From assembly GCA_016784605.1 (NCBI GenBank), contig JADHUI010000011.1:1-64000 (forward strand): a stretch of DNA of 64,000 nt, in the 5' to 3' direction. The notes under the pieces are model-generated. The model was not told where the DNA came from and did not search any database. It saw only the letters and a program-made list of their open reading frames with translations. This DNA is from Fidelibacterota bacterium (GTDB lineage Bacteria > Fidelibacterota > Marinisomatia > Marinisomatales > UBA1611). The position numbers and the translations under genes were made by a program. This document shows positions 43,170 to 52,273 of the stretch, piece after piece. The first letter of the stretch is position 1, and each line of letters opens with the position of its first letter.

Positions 43170-44279
43170 ATGATTAAAGCTGGACTCTATATCCATATCC
43201 CATTTTGTGCCACAAAATGTATGTATTGCGACTTTTATTCCATTGCGGATCGAAATGAGTCAATTCCAAGATTTATAAAAGCATTGGTTAAAGAAATAGA
43301 ACAAAGTTCGATTGACTCTTCCAATTGGATTTTTGATACAATATTTATCGGGGGAGGAACACCAAGTTTACTAGAACCAAACCATATTGAATCTATTCTC
43401 AATGCTCTCGAAACTCAATTTGATTTATCTCAAATAAAAGAATTCACCATTGAAGCCAACCCAGGAGAAGCACCTTACAATCGTTTAAACAATTTCCATG
43501 AACTTGGGATAAATAGATTATCCATGGGTGTTCAAACATTTCAACCTGAATTATTACAATTTTTAACGCGCAAACATTCTACTCAAGATGTATTTGATAC
43601 ATTTGAACATGCCCGCAAAGCTGGATTCCAAAATATTAATTGTGACTTAATTTATTCAATCCCTGGACAAACGTGGGATATGTGGGATAAAGATATGTCC
43701 ACATTAATTCAATTAAATCCGGATCATATTTCGGCTTACACATTAACCGTAGAAAAAGGAACCGATTTATTCCACTCGGTAAATAATAAATCCATCATTA
43801 TGCCAAATAATGATATAACGGGTGACTGGTTTTTAAAGACGCATGACTATTTGGCATCCAATGGATATTCTGGGTATGAAATTTCCAATTTTTCTAAACC
43901 TGGATTGGAATGCAACCACAATTTGCATTATTGGAATATTGAACCCTATCTCGGATTTGGCCCATCGGCGCATAGCTTTGATGGAAAAAATCGATGGTCT
44001 AATATGCGTCACTTGGATGGATATTTAGGTAAAATTGAATTATCTGATTCTCCTGTCTCATTTCAGGAAGAGTTGACTCCCAATCAAATTCAAAATGAAA
44101 AAATCGGTTTTGGACTTCGAATGACTCAAGGGATTCATCATGAATTAGTCAAAAAGAATTTATTAAGGAAGTCTCAAGACAAATGGCCCGATTGCATTCA
44201 AGTTCAGAATAATCGAATTCGCCTGACACATGAAGGTATGGTTTTCGCTGATGCGATTGGTGTAGATTTAATGGGATAA
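43170..44279 (+). CDS. hemW: HemW-like radical SAM protein (heme chaperone)
   Basis: 369 residues. The radical SAM cluster motif is FCATKCMYCDF (Cys13, Cys17, Cys20). HemN/HemW blocks follow: TIFIGGGTPSLLEPNHIE, FTIEANPGE, INRLSMGVQTFQPELLQFL, NCDLIYSIPGQTWDMW, SAYTLTVEKGT and GYSGYEISNFSKPGLECNHNLHYW. It lacks the N-terminal extension with an extra Cys of true HemN, so heme transfer is more likely than coproporphyrinogen oxidation. It is divergent from the GNAT gene. Confidence 0.93.
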   Translation: MIKAGLYIHIPFCATKCMYCDFYSIADRNESIPRFIKALVKEIEQSSIDSSNWIFDTIFIGGGTPSLLEPNHIESILNALETQFDLSQIKEFTIEANPGEAPYNRLNNFHELGINRLSMGVQTFQPELLQFLTRKHSTQDVFDTFEHARKAGFQNINCDLIYSIPGQTWDMWDKDMSTLIQLNPDHISAYTLTVEKGTDLFHSVNNKSIIMPNNDITGDWFLKTHDYLASNGYSGYEISNFSKPGLECNHNLHYWNIEPYLGFGPSAHSFDGKNRWSNMRHLDGYLGKIELSDSPVSFQEELTPNQIQNEKIGFGLRMTQGIHHELVKKNLLRKSQDKWPDCIQVQNNRIRLTHEGMVFADAIGVDLMG

Positions 44280-44459
44280 TATTTATAATGGATATCAATC
44301 AGTAAGCGTTACTTTATTGCTGTAGACTTTTCAAGACTTGCTGTTCAAATACGTTTGATAGTTTTGTTCCATAATTGGAAATACTTATTGAATGCTGTTG
44401 CATCCCATAAGTACATTTCGGGAAAATTAACCGTTGTATAAAAAGTGAAGGAGAATTCA

Positions 44460-44852
44460 ATGATACAAAAATACTTTGTCCCCATTCTTCTTACTGCATT
44501 CATTAACATAAGTTGCAATACGCCATCTGAAATAAACAACATCAATATTCTAGAAATAAAAGACGCTTTCTCACACGTTGAAGATTTAAACGAAAAAATC
44601 TTAAGTGGCCAATCTGCCGAAGAGCCACAATTAATAGTAATTGGAATTGATGAAAGAAATGGTCTAACTATAATTCAAAAAAAATCGAGTAAATGTTTCG
44701 GATGTATTATGTTTGATGAATGGTATGATATTTATTATGACGATTTAACAGAAGAAGAATGTGATGGAGAGTTTGAAGTTTCAATGATGGATTATTGCGG
44801 TTATGTGGGTACGCCCACATTCCGTGGATGTTCGCCTGACACAACACAATAA
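44460..44852 (+). CDS. Lipoprotein of unknown function
   Basis: 130 residues from ATG 44460, which has gaaggaga at the right distance; a GTG 15 bp upstream lies inside that site. The signal is MIQKYFVPILLTAFINISC with Cys19. The mature part has CFGCIMFDEWYDIYYDD, a Cys in EEECDGEF and two near the end (DYCGYVG, FRGCSP), suggesting disulfides or metal binding. Family not recognised. Another lipoprotein gene follows 18 bp later. Confidence 0.65.
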   Translation: MIQKYFVPILLTAFINISCNTPSEINNINILEIKDAFSHVEDLNEKILSGQSAEEPQLIVIGIDERNGLTIIQKKSSKCFGCIMFDEWYDIYYDDLTEEECDGEFEVSMMDYCGYVGTPTFRGCSPDTTQ

Positions 44853-44870
44853 TTAAAATTTATTCAACGT

Positions 44871-45371
44871 ATGACTTTATTTAATTATCATTTTATAAAA
44901 TATTCATTTCCACTCATTTTTTCTCTTTTCTTCCTAAATGGATGCGCTTCAACTTATGCTCCTGCTACTGAAGGATCGACCGGTTATAGTGAATACAAAA
45001 TGAATGAAAATACATTTCGGGTTACATTTCAAGGTAATAGGCGACAAAGTAAAGATGATGTACGAACGCGTCTTATTTATCGTTGTTCAGAAGTAACGGC
45101 CCAAAATGGGTTTAGCCACTTCATTCTATTAAAAGATGATAGTTATAAACATATTGGTAAACGCGACTTTGGAAATTCAGATTTATCTTTTGAAACGACT
45201 ACAACCATGTCAGGCGGCATCAATAATCGTGTAAAAAGTAATTTTGGCGCGCAGGATTCGGATGCTTATTTTGTAGGCGTTTTTACTATAAAAGTATTAA
45301 AAAATCCAGTAACAATGTCTATAGATGCTTCATCATTTATAAATAATAATTCCCATATAATAAAAAAATAG
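44871..45371 (+). CDS. CC0125/CC1285-family lipoprotein
   Basis: 166 residues with signal FPLIFSLFFLNGC (Cys25). The sequence YAPATEGSTGYSEYKMNENTFRVTFQGN, then RLIYRCSEVTAQNGFSHFILLKDD is the CC0125/CC1285 lipoprotein pattern (GYS...L..N.FRV.F.GN...AA.LT...G..YF). The function of the family is unknown; members sit in the outer membrane of various Gram-negative bacteria. An inverted repeat (ATAGGTG/CACCTAT) lies right after the stop. Confidence 0.75.
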   Translation: MTLFNYHFIKYSFPLIFSLFFLNGCASTYAPATEGSTGYSEYKMNENTFRVTFQGNRRQSKDDVRTRLIYRCSEVTAQNGFSHFILLKDDSYKHIGKRDFGNSDLSFETTTTMSGGINNRVKSNFGAQDSDAYFVGVFTIKVLKNPVTMSIDASSFINNNSHIIKK

Positions 45372-45402
45372 GTGCTGGTCTCATCTGACAATACACCTAT
45401 AA
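45372..45402 (+). terminator. Possible weak terminator hairpin
   Basis: ATAGGTG and CACCTAT, 7 bp, enclose a loop of about 17 bases after the CC0125-type lipoprotein gene. AT-rich sequence follows, without a true T-run. Confidence 0.35.
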
Positions 45403-45427
45403 TTAAAGTTTTGGATTTAAATAAGTA

Positions 45428-46201
45428 TTAATAGGTGAAATGTTTAATGGTTTCCCCTTCTTCACCAATTCGGGCCATTGCTTCAATCCCTAAATCAATA
45501 TGAAGATCCACAAATTTCCGTGTGATTTCCATATCCGATTCTTCTGTTTTTACTCCTTCAGGAGTCATAGGTGTATCAGACACAAGTAATAATGCTCCAC
45601 GATCAATTCCATTGGCAAAGCCCGTAATAAAAATGGTTGCTGTTTCCATATCAATGCCAATCGCTCTTACTTTGCCTAAATAATCTTTGAATTCTTCATC
45701 ATGTTCCCAGACGCGTCGATTTGTTGTATAAATAACACCTGTCCGATATTCCATTTCTCGTTCCACTAATAAAGATGAAACATGTTTATGCAATTTAAAA
45801 GACGGCATAGCAGGAACTTCTTTTGGGAAATAATCATTACTGGTTCCTTCGCCGCGGATTGCCGCAATGGGAAGAATAAAATGCCCCAACTCTGTAGAAT
45901 GTTTTAATCCGCCACATTTCCCAAGGAATAATACACCTTTTGGATGGATGCTTGATAGTAAATCCATAATGGTTGCCGCATTGGAACTCCCAATCCCAAA
46001 ATTAACAATGCTTAATCCTTCATGATTGGTTGCAGATGTCATGGGACCACCACGACCTAATACTTCAACATTGAATTTTTCTGCAAATTTTTCTACATAA
46101 TTTTGGAAATTGGTTAAAAGAATCCATTCTCCAAAAGCATCAGGGTCTGTTCCAGTATAGCGCTTAAGCCACCCTCGTGTAATATTTTGTTTATCTATCA
46201 T
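45428..46201 (-). CDS. amn: AMP nucleosidase
   Basis: 257 residues from ATG 46201, which lies in an ATGA overlap with the exonuclease III stop; longer in-frame starts lie inside that gene. The nucleoside phosphorylase-type fold is seen in IVNFGIGSSNAATIMDLL, GVLFLGKCGGLK, HFILPIAAIRGEGTSNDYFP, GVIYTTNRRVWEHD, IGIDMETATIFITGF and LLLVSDTPMTPEG. It hydrolyses AMP to adenine and ribose 5-phosphate. It is the short form, lacking the N-terminal regulatory domain of the E. coli enzyme. Confidence 0.92.
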   Translation of the reverse strand: MIDKQNITRGWLKRYTGTDPDAFGEWILLTNFQNYVEKFAEKFNVEVLGRGGPMTSATNHEGLSIVNFGIGSSNAATIMDLLSSIHPKGVLFLGKCGGLKHSTELGHFILPIAAIRGEGTSNDYFPKEVPAMPSFKLHKHVSSLLVEREMEYRTGVIYTTNRRVWEHDEEFKDYLGKVRAIGIDMETATIFITGFANGIDRGALLLVSDTPMTPEGVKTEESDMEITRKFVDLHIDLGIEAMARIGEEGETIKHFTY

Positions 46202-46962
46202 AGGTTTAAATTTAATGAAATTGGACAATGGTCTGAACCTAATACTTTATCGAGTATATCGGCATCATTACACATTTCTAACATACCTTCATTCACAAAA
46301 AAATAATCAATGCGCCAGCCGATATTTCGATCTCGAGCACCTGTTCGGTAGGACCACCAAGAATATCGATCTCCCTCTTTATGGAATTCTCGAAATGTAT
46401 CCCGCCATCCATGGGCCATATAAGTATCCAGCCGTTCACGTTCAATCGGCATAAACCCAGATGTTTTTACATTGGCCTGGGGTCGCGCTAAATCAATCGG
46501 ATGGTGAGCTGTGTTCCAATCACCTGTGACAATGACATTATTCCCGGATTCCACTTGTTCATCAATGATGGGTAATAATTCATCATAAAAATCTAATTTA
46601 TATTGTAAGCGTATATCATCTTTTTGGCCGTTTGGAAAATAAATATTATAAAGAAGAAAGTTTTCATGTTCGGTCAGGAGAACCCTTCCTTCTCTATCAA
46701 ATTTTTCAATTCCCAGGCCCTTTTGTACGTATAGCGGTTCTTCTTTACAAAATGTAGATACAGACGAATACCCTTTCTTTTCGGCTGAATGCCAAAAAGT
46801 ATGGTAACCATGATCTTTTAAAATTTCATTCGTTAATTGTTCTTTGTGTGCCTTTGTTTCTTGTAAGCAAAGAATATCTGGTTGTTCATCGTCTAGCCAA
46901 TCTAAAAATCCTTTTTTGACTGCAGCTCGGACTCCATTTACATTCCACGAAATAAGTTTCAT
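46198..46962 (-). CDS. xth: Exodeoxyribonuclease III/AP endonuclease
   Basis: 254 residues of the exonuclease III family. The active-site blocks are SWNVNGVRAAVKKGF, DILCLQETKAHKEQL (metal-binding Glu), GYSSVSTFCK, VIVTGDWNTAHHPIDLARP (Asp/Asn), NIGWRIDYFFV and LGSDHCPISLNL (final Asp-His). It cuts DNA at abasic sites. It overlaps the amn gene by 4 bp and is preceded by a short gap behind a DUF4249 lipoprotein gene on the same strand. Confidence 0.95.
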   Translation of the reverse strand: MKLISWNVNGVRAAVKKGFLDWLDDEQPDILCLQETKAHKEQLTNEILKDHGYHTFWHSAEKKGYSSVSTFCKEEPLYVQKGLGIEKFDREGRVLLTEHENFLLYNIYFPNGQKDDIRLQYKLDFYDELLPIIDEQVESGNNVIVTGDWNTAHHPIDLARPQANVKTSGFMPIERERLDTYMAHGWRDTFREFHKEGDRYSWWSYRTGARDRNIGWRIDYFFVNEGMLEMCNDADILDKVLGSDHCPISLNLNL

Positions 46963-47005
46963 TTTTTATCCCTAATTACATGTGAGAAGTTTAAAGCTAG
47001 AATAC

Positions 47006-47914
47006 TCAGGGAACAAAAATTCGTTCAATTTTATCTGTAGCAATGGCGCCAAACACCCCATAGCCTCCTTCGATTCCAAAGGATCTTCCTGTTGCGCCCT
47101 CACTTCCCATAATAAAACTGATAAATTCATTTTTATTCCCATACTCTATAAAATAATCATAATAGTGCGAATCCATAGATTCTAATAATACTTCTAATTG
47201 AATTGCATCTTCATATTCACCCTCATCCCACCAACTATTAGAACAGTCGGAAACTTGTGATGTCCAAACAGTATCGGTTCGATCTGCAATCAAATGGACT
47301 TGATTTGCGCCACAGGCATAATTTCCATAGATTGCTTTTGTCTTTAGTCTAAAAGTTCCATCATCTTCCACAGCATCAAAAGGAATGGAATAAGGCGTCC
47401 GATTAGATAGTGTATCTTGCACAAATTCTTCTCTTATGTTTGGACGAAGTGGAACCGTAACGGATCCTTGAGCCATGCGACCATCATCCGTTTCAACTCG
47501 CAAAGAATATGTTTCTCCCGGTTGAGGCTGAAATGTCCCAGATGTATCAACATATTTTGTTTCATACATACCCCAATCATAATTTGATTTATTAGCAAAA
47601 ACCCATTCTTTTTCATGATTAGAAATTGTTACCTGTGCATCAAGAACAGTAAATCCCGACCTGTATTCATAGTTTATATAAAAATCATTGGGTCCAGGAC
47701 CAAAATAAACGGTGTCAGACGAAATTAAAATATTCTCAGGGTCTTGTAAGTTTAAACTTTGATGTACATAAATATATCCATAACTGGAATCGGGTTCAGA
47801 AACAATGAGCCCAAAAATATTCAGTGTAGAATCATGGTCTGAATCAACAGGTTGCCATCCCCACCCTTCGCACGAAACGAAAAAAAGAAAACTAATAATA
47901 ATTACATGTTTCAT
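47006..47914 (-). CDS. DUF4249-type lipoprotein (partner of TonB receptor), copy 1
   Basis: 302 residues from ATG 47914, overlapping the receptor stop by one base (TAATG); the ATG 18 bp upstream lies inside the receptor gene. The signal is MKHVIIISFLFFVSC, Cys15. The body (LNIFGLIVSEPDSSYGYIYVHQS, VLDAQVTISNHEKEWVFA, GETYSLRVETDDGRMAQGSVTVP) fits the DUF4249 pattern. These lipoproteins go with TonB-dependent receptors in the FCB group and are thought to sit on the outer membrane. A second pair in the window (52274-55598) is paralogous. Confidence 0.7.
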   Translation of the reverse strand: MKHVIIISFLFFVSCEGWGWQPVDSDHDSTLNIFGLIVSEPDSSYGYIYVHQSLNLQDPENILISSDTVYFGPGPNDFYINYEYRSGFTVLDAQVTISNHEKEWVFANKSNYDWGMYETKYVDTSGTFQPQPGETYSLRVETDDGRMAQGSVTVPLRPNIREEFVQDTLSNRTPYSIPFDAVEDDGTFRLKTKAIYGNYACGANQVHLIADRTDTVWTSQVSDCSNSWWDEGEYEDAIQLEVLLESMDSHYYDYFIEYGNKNEFISFIMGSEGATGRSFGIEGGYGVFGAIATDKIERIFVP

Positions 47915-50379
47915 TAGAAATGTATCCTCCAACCAAATGTTGGGAAAAATGGAAACATAGGGACACCGGCTCGTTTCATCCCAAGAGTTTCGCCCGTTTC
48001 TTCATTATAATTAGTATTATAAATATACATGAGTGCATTTAAATGGTTTGTTACATTAATAATTTGAAAATAGGATTCTTTAAAGCCACCATTTTTAAGC
48101 TGTTTTCTTTTAGTGAAATTCACATCAATTCTAAAATAATCTGGGAATCGATCCCCATTTTTTTCTCCAACCAATAATGAGTTATTGGGCCACCAATTCG
48201 AATAGCCTGTATAGTAAAAACTTTCTTTCCAATTTTGAATTCTTCCTTTCACTTCAGTAAAAGGGTTCCCAGTTGCATAAGAAATAGTTAACCCAACGTG
48301 TGTTTTTTCTGTCCATTGCCAATCACCCACTACATTCAATGTATGGGGACGATCAAATTTAGGTGGATACCAATCATGCAATTCTGTTTTCCATTTTGTC
48401 ACAGCATAGGTATATCCAATCCAACCTGTCAAATTTCCACTCTTTTTTTGAATTAAGCCTTCTAAACCATAGGCATAAGCATCTGTTTCATAAAAATCAT
48501 TAAATGGAGTGAATTGCAACATACCATCATCGCTTACTGAAAATATATTACCCTGTTTAAGGGTGATCAAATTGTCAAATGATTTGTAATATGTTTCTAA
48601 TCGATATAATATATTTTTTGGCGTTAAATGTTCTATACCCAAAATGGTATGGTCAGAATATGGAATAGAATTATCTTTTGGAATGGGCATCCAAATATCC
48701 ACAAACCGAAGGTTTTCATCCTGCGGATTTGCAATGGTCATAAATTGATGATAGCGACCCCAATTAAATTTGATGGATGTATCATCATCTAACAAATATT
48801 TTAACCCTATTCGTGGATCGGAATACAGTTGGTTATGGGCGGATGCTGAAGAAAGGCGGAATCCGAGTTGTGCCGAAAATACAGGAGATATATGCCATTT
48901 ATCTTGGATATATAACCCTAATTCGCGAGAAGGTTCAACCATCCATAAGGCCGTATCTTGCCTAGATTCAATCGCATCATTGTCCGTTAACCATTTTGAC
49001 CCAAAAATAAGTCCAAGAGTAAAATCAATATCTTTCGCTTGAAACCCAGTGGTAATGGTATGCTTTTCATTTGGTGTATAAACCAACTCAGTCTCAATAG
49101 ATTTATCATTTACAATATCAAAGGCATCAAACATCCATGAATTATCCCATTTGGATGTACCCCAATCATCTTCAGATTCACCCCAACTGTGATCATCCAT
49201 ATCAATCCAAAATCGAAAGTAACTCGATGCGAAAAATGTTTTTAATACCATTTTGGGAGAAACAAGCCAGCGCCATGTAAGGCTATTTGTTTTATTCCCC
49301 CACTTCCAATCAAAATTAAATTCGTTGTTAGAAATGGATGTAGAATTATTTCTATCGTATGAGTCAAAGGAGACATATTTAAAATCATATATATCGTCTC
49401 CTAAAAATGAACTCAATGTTAGGCGATGATTTTCGTTGATATCTAGATTTATTTTTCCTTCAATATCGTAAAAATGATAAGGGAAGAAATTTTCAGGAAA
49501 ATCATTATTAAAACCTCTGGATTTAGATTCCCGTTTTGCAGCTAAGGTCATTGCTTTCGTGATATAATCAAAATAGGTTCTTCTCCCAGCCAACATCCAC
49601 GATCCTTTCCATTTACCGGGGAGCGGACCTTCAATCATTCCTTTGCTCGAAATAAGAGACATATTCGCACGACCTGAAACTTTTTCCGTGTTTCCTTCAC
49701 GATTAATAATATTTAAAATGGATCCCATACGTCCACCATAGCGAGCTGGAAACCCTCCCGCATGAAAATCCGCTTCCTTAATGGCATCCGTATTAAATGT
49801 TGAAAAAACGCCACCCAAATGAAATGGATTATACACCGTAATGCCATCCATCATAATAAGGTTTTGGTCTGGTGTGGAACCACGAACATAGAGGGCGCTG
49901 GAAAAATCATTCATTGTTTGAACGCCGGGAAGAAGTCGTAATATGCGAAAAACATCCGGTTCAACAAATGAAGGTAACCGTTCTATATCTCTCATATCCA
50001 GTTGAATACGACTTGGCTCAACTTGCTCACGGAATTTTTGTCTTTCCGCTGTAACAAGGATTTCTTCTCCGATCAAAGCTGCAGGTTTTAATCTAAAATC
50101 GATTCGAATACTTTCACCCTCACGAATCTTCAATGGGCGCGTGTCTAACTCAAAACCTATCATGGATGCCACAAGGTTGTATTCTCCGGAACTCACTTTT
50201 GGAAGAACAAAATATCCATCCACATTTGTAGCGGCACCAATGGATGTCCCTTGTACAAATACATTTGCATAGGATAAGGGTTCGCCATTCGTATTATCTC
50301 GAACAAACCCGGTTATAGATTGTGAAAACACAGGTACAGTAAATCCAAAACAGATAATATAAAAAATAAATCTTTTCAT
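47914..50379 (-). CDS. TonB-dependent receptor with carboxypeptidase-regulatory-like domain, copy 1
   Basis: 821 residues with signal peptide (RFIFYIICFGFTVPVFSQ). Residues 20-105 form a CarboxypepD_reg-like domain (SITGFVRDNTNGEPLSYANVFV, TSIGAATNVDGYFVLPKV). Residues 130-240 form the plug (PSFVEPDVFRILRLLPGVQTMNDFSSALYVRGSTPDQNLIMMDGITVYNPFHLGG). The rest is the 22-strand barrel with final strand TFGWRIHF. A probable nutrient uptake receptor for a peptide, sugar or metal chelate; substrate unknown. The DUF4249 gene follows with a one-base overlap. Confidence 0.88.
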   Translation of the reverse strand: MKRFIFYIICFGFTVPVFSQSITGFVRDNTNGEPLSYANVFVQGTSIGAATNVDGYFVLPKVSSGEYNLVASMIGFELDTRPLKIREGESIRIDFRLKPAALIGEEILVTAERQKFREQVEPSRIQLDMRDIERLPSFVEPDVFRILRLLPGVQTMNDFSSALYVRGSTPDQNLIMMDGITVYNPFHLGGVFSTFNTDAIKEADFHAGGFPARYGGRMGSILNIINREGNTEKVSGRANMSLISSKGMIEGPLPGKWKGSWMLAGRRTYFDYITKAMTLAAKRESKSRGFNNDFPENFFPYHFYDIEGKINLDINENHRLTLSSFLGDDIYDFKYVSFDSYDRNNSTSISNNEFNFDWKWGNKTNSLTWRWLVSPKMVLKTFFASSYFRFWIDMDDHSWGESEDDWGTSKWDNSWMFDAFDIVNDKSIETELVYTPNEKHTITTGFQAKDIDFTLGLIFGSKWLTDNDAIESRQDTALWMVEPSRELGLYIQDKWHISPVFSAQLGFRLSSASAHNQLYSDPRIGLKYLLDDDTSIKFNWGRYHQFMTIANPQDENLRFVDIWMPIPKDNSIPYSDHTILGIEHLTPKNILYRLETYYKSFDNLITLKQGNIFSVSDDGMLQFTPFNDFYETDAYAYGLEGLIQKKSGNLTGWIGYTYAVTKWKTELHDWYPPKFDRPHTLNVVGDWQWTEKTHVGLTISYATGNPFTEVKGRIQNWKESFYYTGYSNWWPNNSLLVGEKNGDRFPDYFRIDVNFTKRKQLKNGGFKESYFQIINVTNHLNALMYIYNTNYNEETGETLGMKRAGVPMFPFFPTFGWRIHF

Positions 50380-50487
50380 TAGATACTAAACGAATTTACA
50401 CGGAGATTCACTTAATTAAAACAATGTGACTTTTTGATGCCAAACCATTTGAAAACCCTTAATTTCTCAACTTGAATTAAAATCATT

Positions 50488-50970
50488 ATGGCTGCAAAAC
50501 GAAAAAGAAAACGAATAAGTCGAACCGAAATATCCTATCTTCGAGAATATAGTTATGAAATAAAAGTAGCCATTATATTTGCATTAGGCGTTTTTCTCCT
50601 TGTTGAAAAGTTAGAAATAAAACACTATTTATATTTGTGGGTTCGGGGAACTTTATTTTTTATTGGGGATATTATAAAGTCTGTTGCGGGTGGTTTTGAA
50701 TTTGTAATTGGCACATTTGAAACATCGGATATTGTTGGTATTATTTTAATTATTACTGCCTTTTTTATGGTGAGTAAACGCTGGCGAGAAAGAACTATCG
50801 AACGAAATTCCAGTCTAATAAATTGCCCAAACTGTGACGGCGATTTTAAACGAATTCGCCGAACAAGTTATCAAAGATTACAAAGTTTTTTTTGGTGGGT
50901 AAAAGTCAAACATTATGAATGTAAAAATTGCTCACAAACTTATATGCAAATGACTGAGAGGAGATCATGA
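50488..50970 (+). CDS. Membrane protein with C-terminal zinc ribbon
   Basis: 160 residues. A very basic N-terminus (MAAKRKRKRISR) is followed by two or three membrane segments (KVAIIFALGVFLLVE; LWVRGTLFFIGDIIKSVA; DIVGIILIITAFFMV). The C-terminus has two CxxC pairs, LINCPNCDGDF and HYECKNCSQTY, forming a zinc ribbon on the cytoplasmic side. Family not recognised. It overlaps the BolA gene by ATGA, so it may share expression with iron-sulfur-related genes. Confidence 0.65.
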   Translation: MAAKRKRKRISRTEISYLREYSYEIKVAIIFALGVFLLVEKLEIKHYLYLWVRGTLFFIGDIIKSVAGGFEFVIGTFETSDIVGIILIITAFFMVSKRWRERTIERNSSLINCPNCDGDFKRIRRTSYQRLQSFFWWVKVKHYECKNCSQTYMQMTERRS

Positions 50971-51206
50971 CAGAAGAAGCTGTACAATTATTAATTGAAG
51001 AAGGGATTGAAAATGCCCATGTAGAAGTGGCTGATACACGAGGAAGCGGAGACCACTTTCAAGCGGTAGTAATCTCAGATACCTTTGTGGATAAATCGTT
51101 GGTCCAAAGACATCGAATGGTTTATGAAGCATTGGGCTCAATCATGACAAATGAAATTCATGCACTTCAATTGAGTACATTAACCAAATCTGAGTGGAAA
51201 AAATAA
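50967..51206 (+). CDS. BolA-family protein
   Basis: 79 residues. The BolA fold is seen in HVEVADTRGSGDHFQAVVISDTF, then LVQRHRMVYEALGSIM and IHALQLSTLTKSEW; the HALxLxxLTxxEW end is diagnostic. It is the short form without a Cys in the loop (SGDHF), as in BolA/IbaG-like proteins that bind monothiol glutaredoxins through a 2Fe-2S cluster. The glutaredoxin gene follows 74 bp downstream. Confidence 0.9.
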   Translation: MTEEAVQLLIEEGIENAHVEVADTRGSGDHFQAVVISDTFVDKSLVQRHRMVYEALGSIMTNEIHALQLSTLTKSEWKK

Positions 51207-51280
51207 AATAGTCGTTTTCTTAGAAGAAGCCTTAGGGATAGGTTTTTGATTGAAAATAAATTAATAGAGAGAGGAACAAA

Positions 51281-51598
51281 ATGGAAATAGCAGAACAAAT
51301 AAAAAGTGATATTGAATCCAATTCAATCATATTATATATGAAAGGAACAAAAGAAATGCCCATGTGCGGCTTTTCAAATTCCGTCGTCCAAGTATTAAAT
51401 CATTATGGCGTTGAATATAAAGATGTGAATATTTTGGAAGATCCAATGATTCGGATCAAGTTAAGTGAATACTCCAATTGGCCAACCATACCACAATTAT
51501 TTGTGAAAGGTGAACTCGTGGGTGGAGCGGATATTACGATTGAACTTCACCAAACGGGGAAATTATTGGATATTTTAGATTTTTCGAAAACGGCTTAA
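51281..51598 (+). CDS. grxD: Monothiol glutaredoxin (Grx4/GrxD type)
   Basis: 105 residues after a strong ribosome site (agagagga). Single-domain monothiol glutaredoxin with KGTKEMPMCGFSNSVVQVL (CGFS active site), NWPTIPQLFVKGELVGGADI and the glutathione-binding TIPQ region. It carries and delivers 2Fe-2S clusters, often with BolA, whose gene is directly upstream. Size and motifs are standard. Confidence 0.95.
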   Translation: MEIAEQIKSDIESNSIILYMKGTKEMPMCGFSNSVVQVLNHYGVEYKDVNILEDPMIRIKLSEYSNWPTIPQLFVKGELVGGADITIELHQTGKLLDILDFSKTA

Positions 51599-51668
51599 TA
51601 TTATTTGGTGGAAATAATTCAGCGGTATAAATTTCCGCCCGATTTCATATCGAAATCTTTTAAGAATT

Positions 51669-51740
51669 GGTCCGTTCGTCTAGTGGTTAGGACTCCAGGT
51701 TTTCATCCTGGCAACAGGAGTTCGATTCTCCTACGGACTA
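51669..51740 (+). tRNA. tRNA-Glu (anticodon TTC)
   Basis: The acceptor GGTCCGT pairs with ACGGACT (with a G-U pair at the end) and the discriminator is A; CCA is not encoded. The D arm GTCT...AGGAC, the anticodon stem CCAGG/CCTGG around loop TTTTCAT (anticodon TTC) and the T arm AGGAG/CTCCT around TTCGATT all form. A rho-independent terminator follows directly. Confidence 0.95.
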
Positions 51741-51744
51741 CATT

Positions 51745-51776
51745 AAGCCGTCTTAATTATTTTAAGACGGCTTTTT
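51745..51776 (+). terminator. Rho-independent terminator after tRNA-Glu
   Basis: AAGCCGTCTTAA and TTAAGACGGCTT form a perfect 12-bp stem around a TTAT loop, followed by TTTT. It lies five bases after the tRNA. Confidence 0.9.
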
Positions 51777-51790
51777 CATACAAATAAATT

Positions 51791-52216
51791 ATGATAGAAA
51801 ATTTACATCCAGTCTTTGTTCACTTCCCGATTGCCTGCATTGTGGTGGCATTCATCTTTCAATTATTTCAAGTGCTTGCACCCCAAATAACACCCAAAAA
51901 TGCTGGCCTTTGGCTTATGGGAATTGCTGCATTATTCGCACTTATTTCTAGTCAAACTGGGGAATTAGCTTTTTCATCTCAGGTGAATTTGAATGCATTC
52001 CAAATTGAGGAAGTTGATACGCACGAACTATTTGCAAATATAACAACGTGGGGAGCTATTATTATTTTCGTTGGATGGATTTTCGCTCACCTTCAAGGCG
52101 TTCAAAACCGAAAAGTGGATATATTGATTCTAGCTTTTCTTAGTTTATTAGCTGTGGCTGTTTTAATTACAGGCTATTTGGGTGGCGAATTGGTTTATCT
52201 TTACCATATTCATTGA
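51791..52216 (+). CDS. DUF2231 membrane protein
   Basis: 141 residues with four membrane helices. The opening LHPVFVHFPIACIVVAFIF is the DUF2231 signature (HPxxVHFPI), with a second His in TGELAFSS...DTHELFANIT and a last helix VLITGYLGGELVYLYHIH. In this family, conserved His residues suggest heme or metal binding in membrane redox proteins. It lies alone after the tRNA, convergent with a DUF4249 gene. Confidence 0.88.
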   Translation: MIENLHPVFVHFPIACIVVAFIFQLFQVLAPQITPKNAGLWLMGIAALFALISSQTGELAFSSQVNLNAFQIEEVDTHELFANITTWGAIIIFVGWIFAHLQGVQNRKVDILILAFLSLLAVAVLITGYLGGELVYLYHIH

Positions 52217-52273
52217 GTAATAAGTTTGTATAGTAAAAAAGTTTCTAAAGTGGAAAGTTTTTAGCGCTTTAGA

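Noticed and set aside
51605-51787. 60-codon plus-strand frame over the tRNA-Glu region
   Set aside because: It spans the tRNA and its terminator, and the product has no sense.
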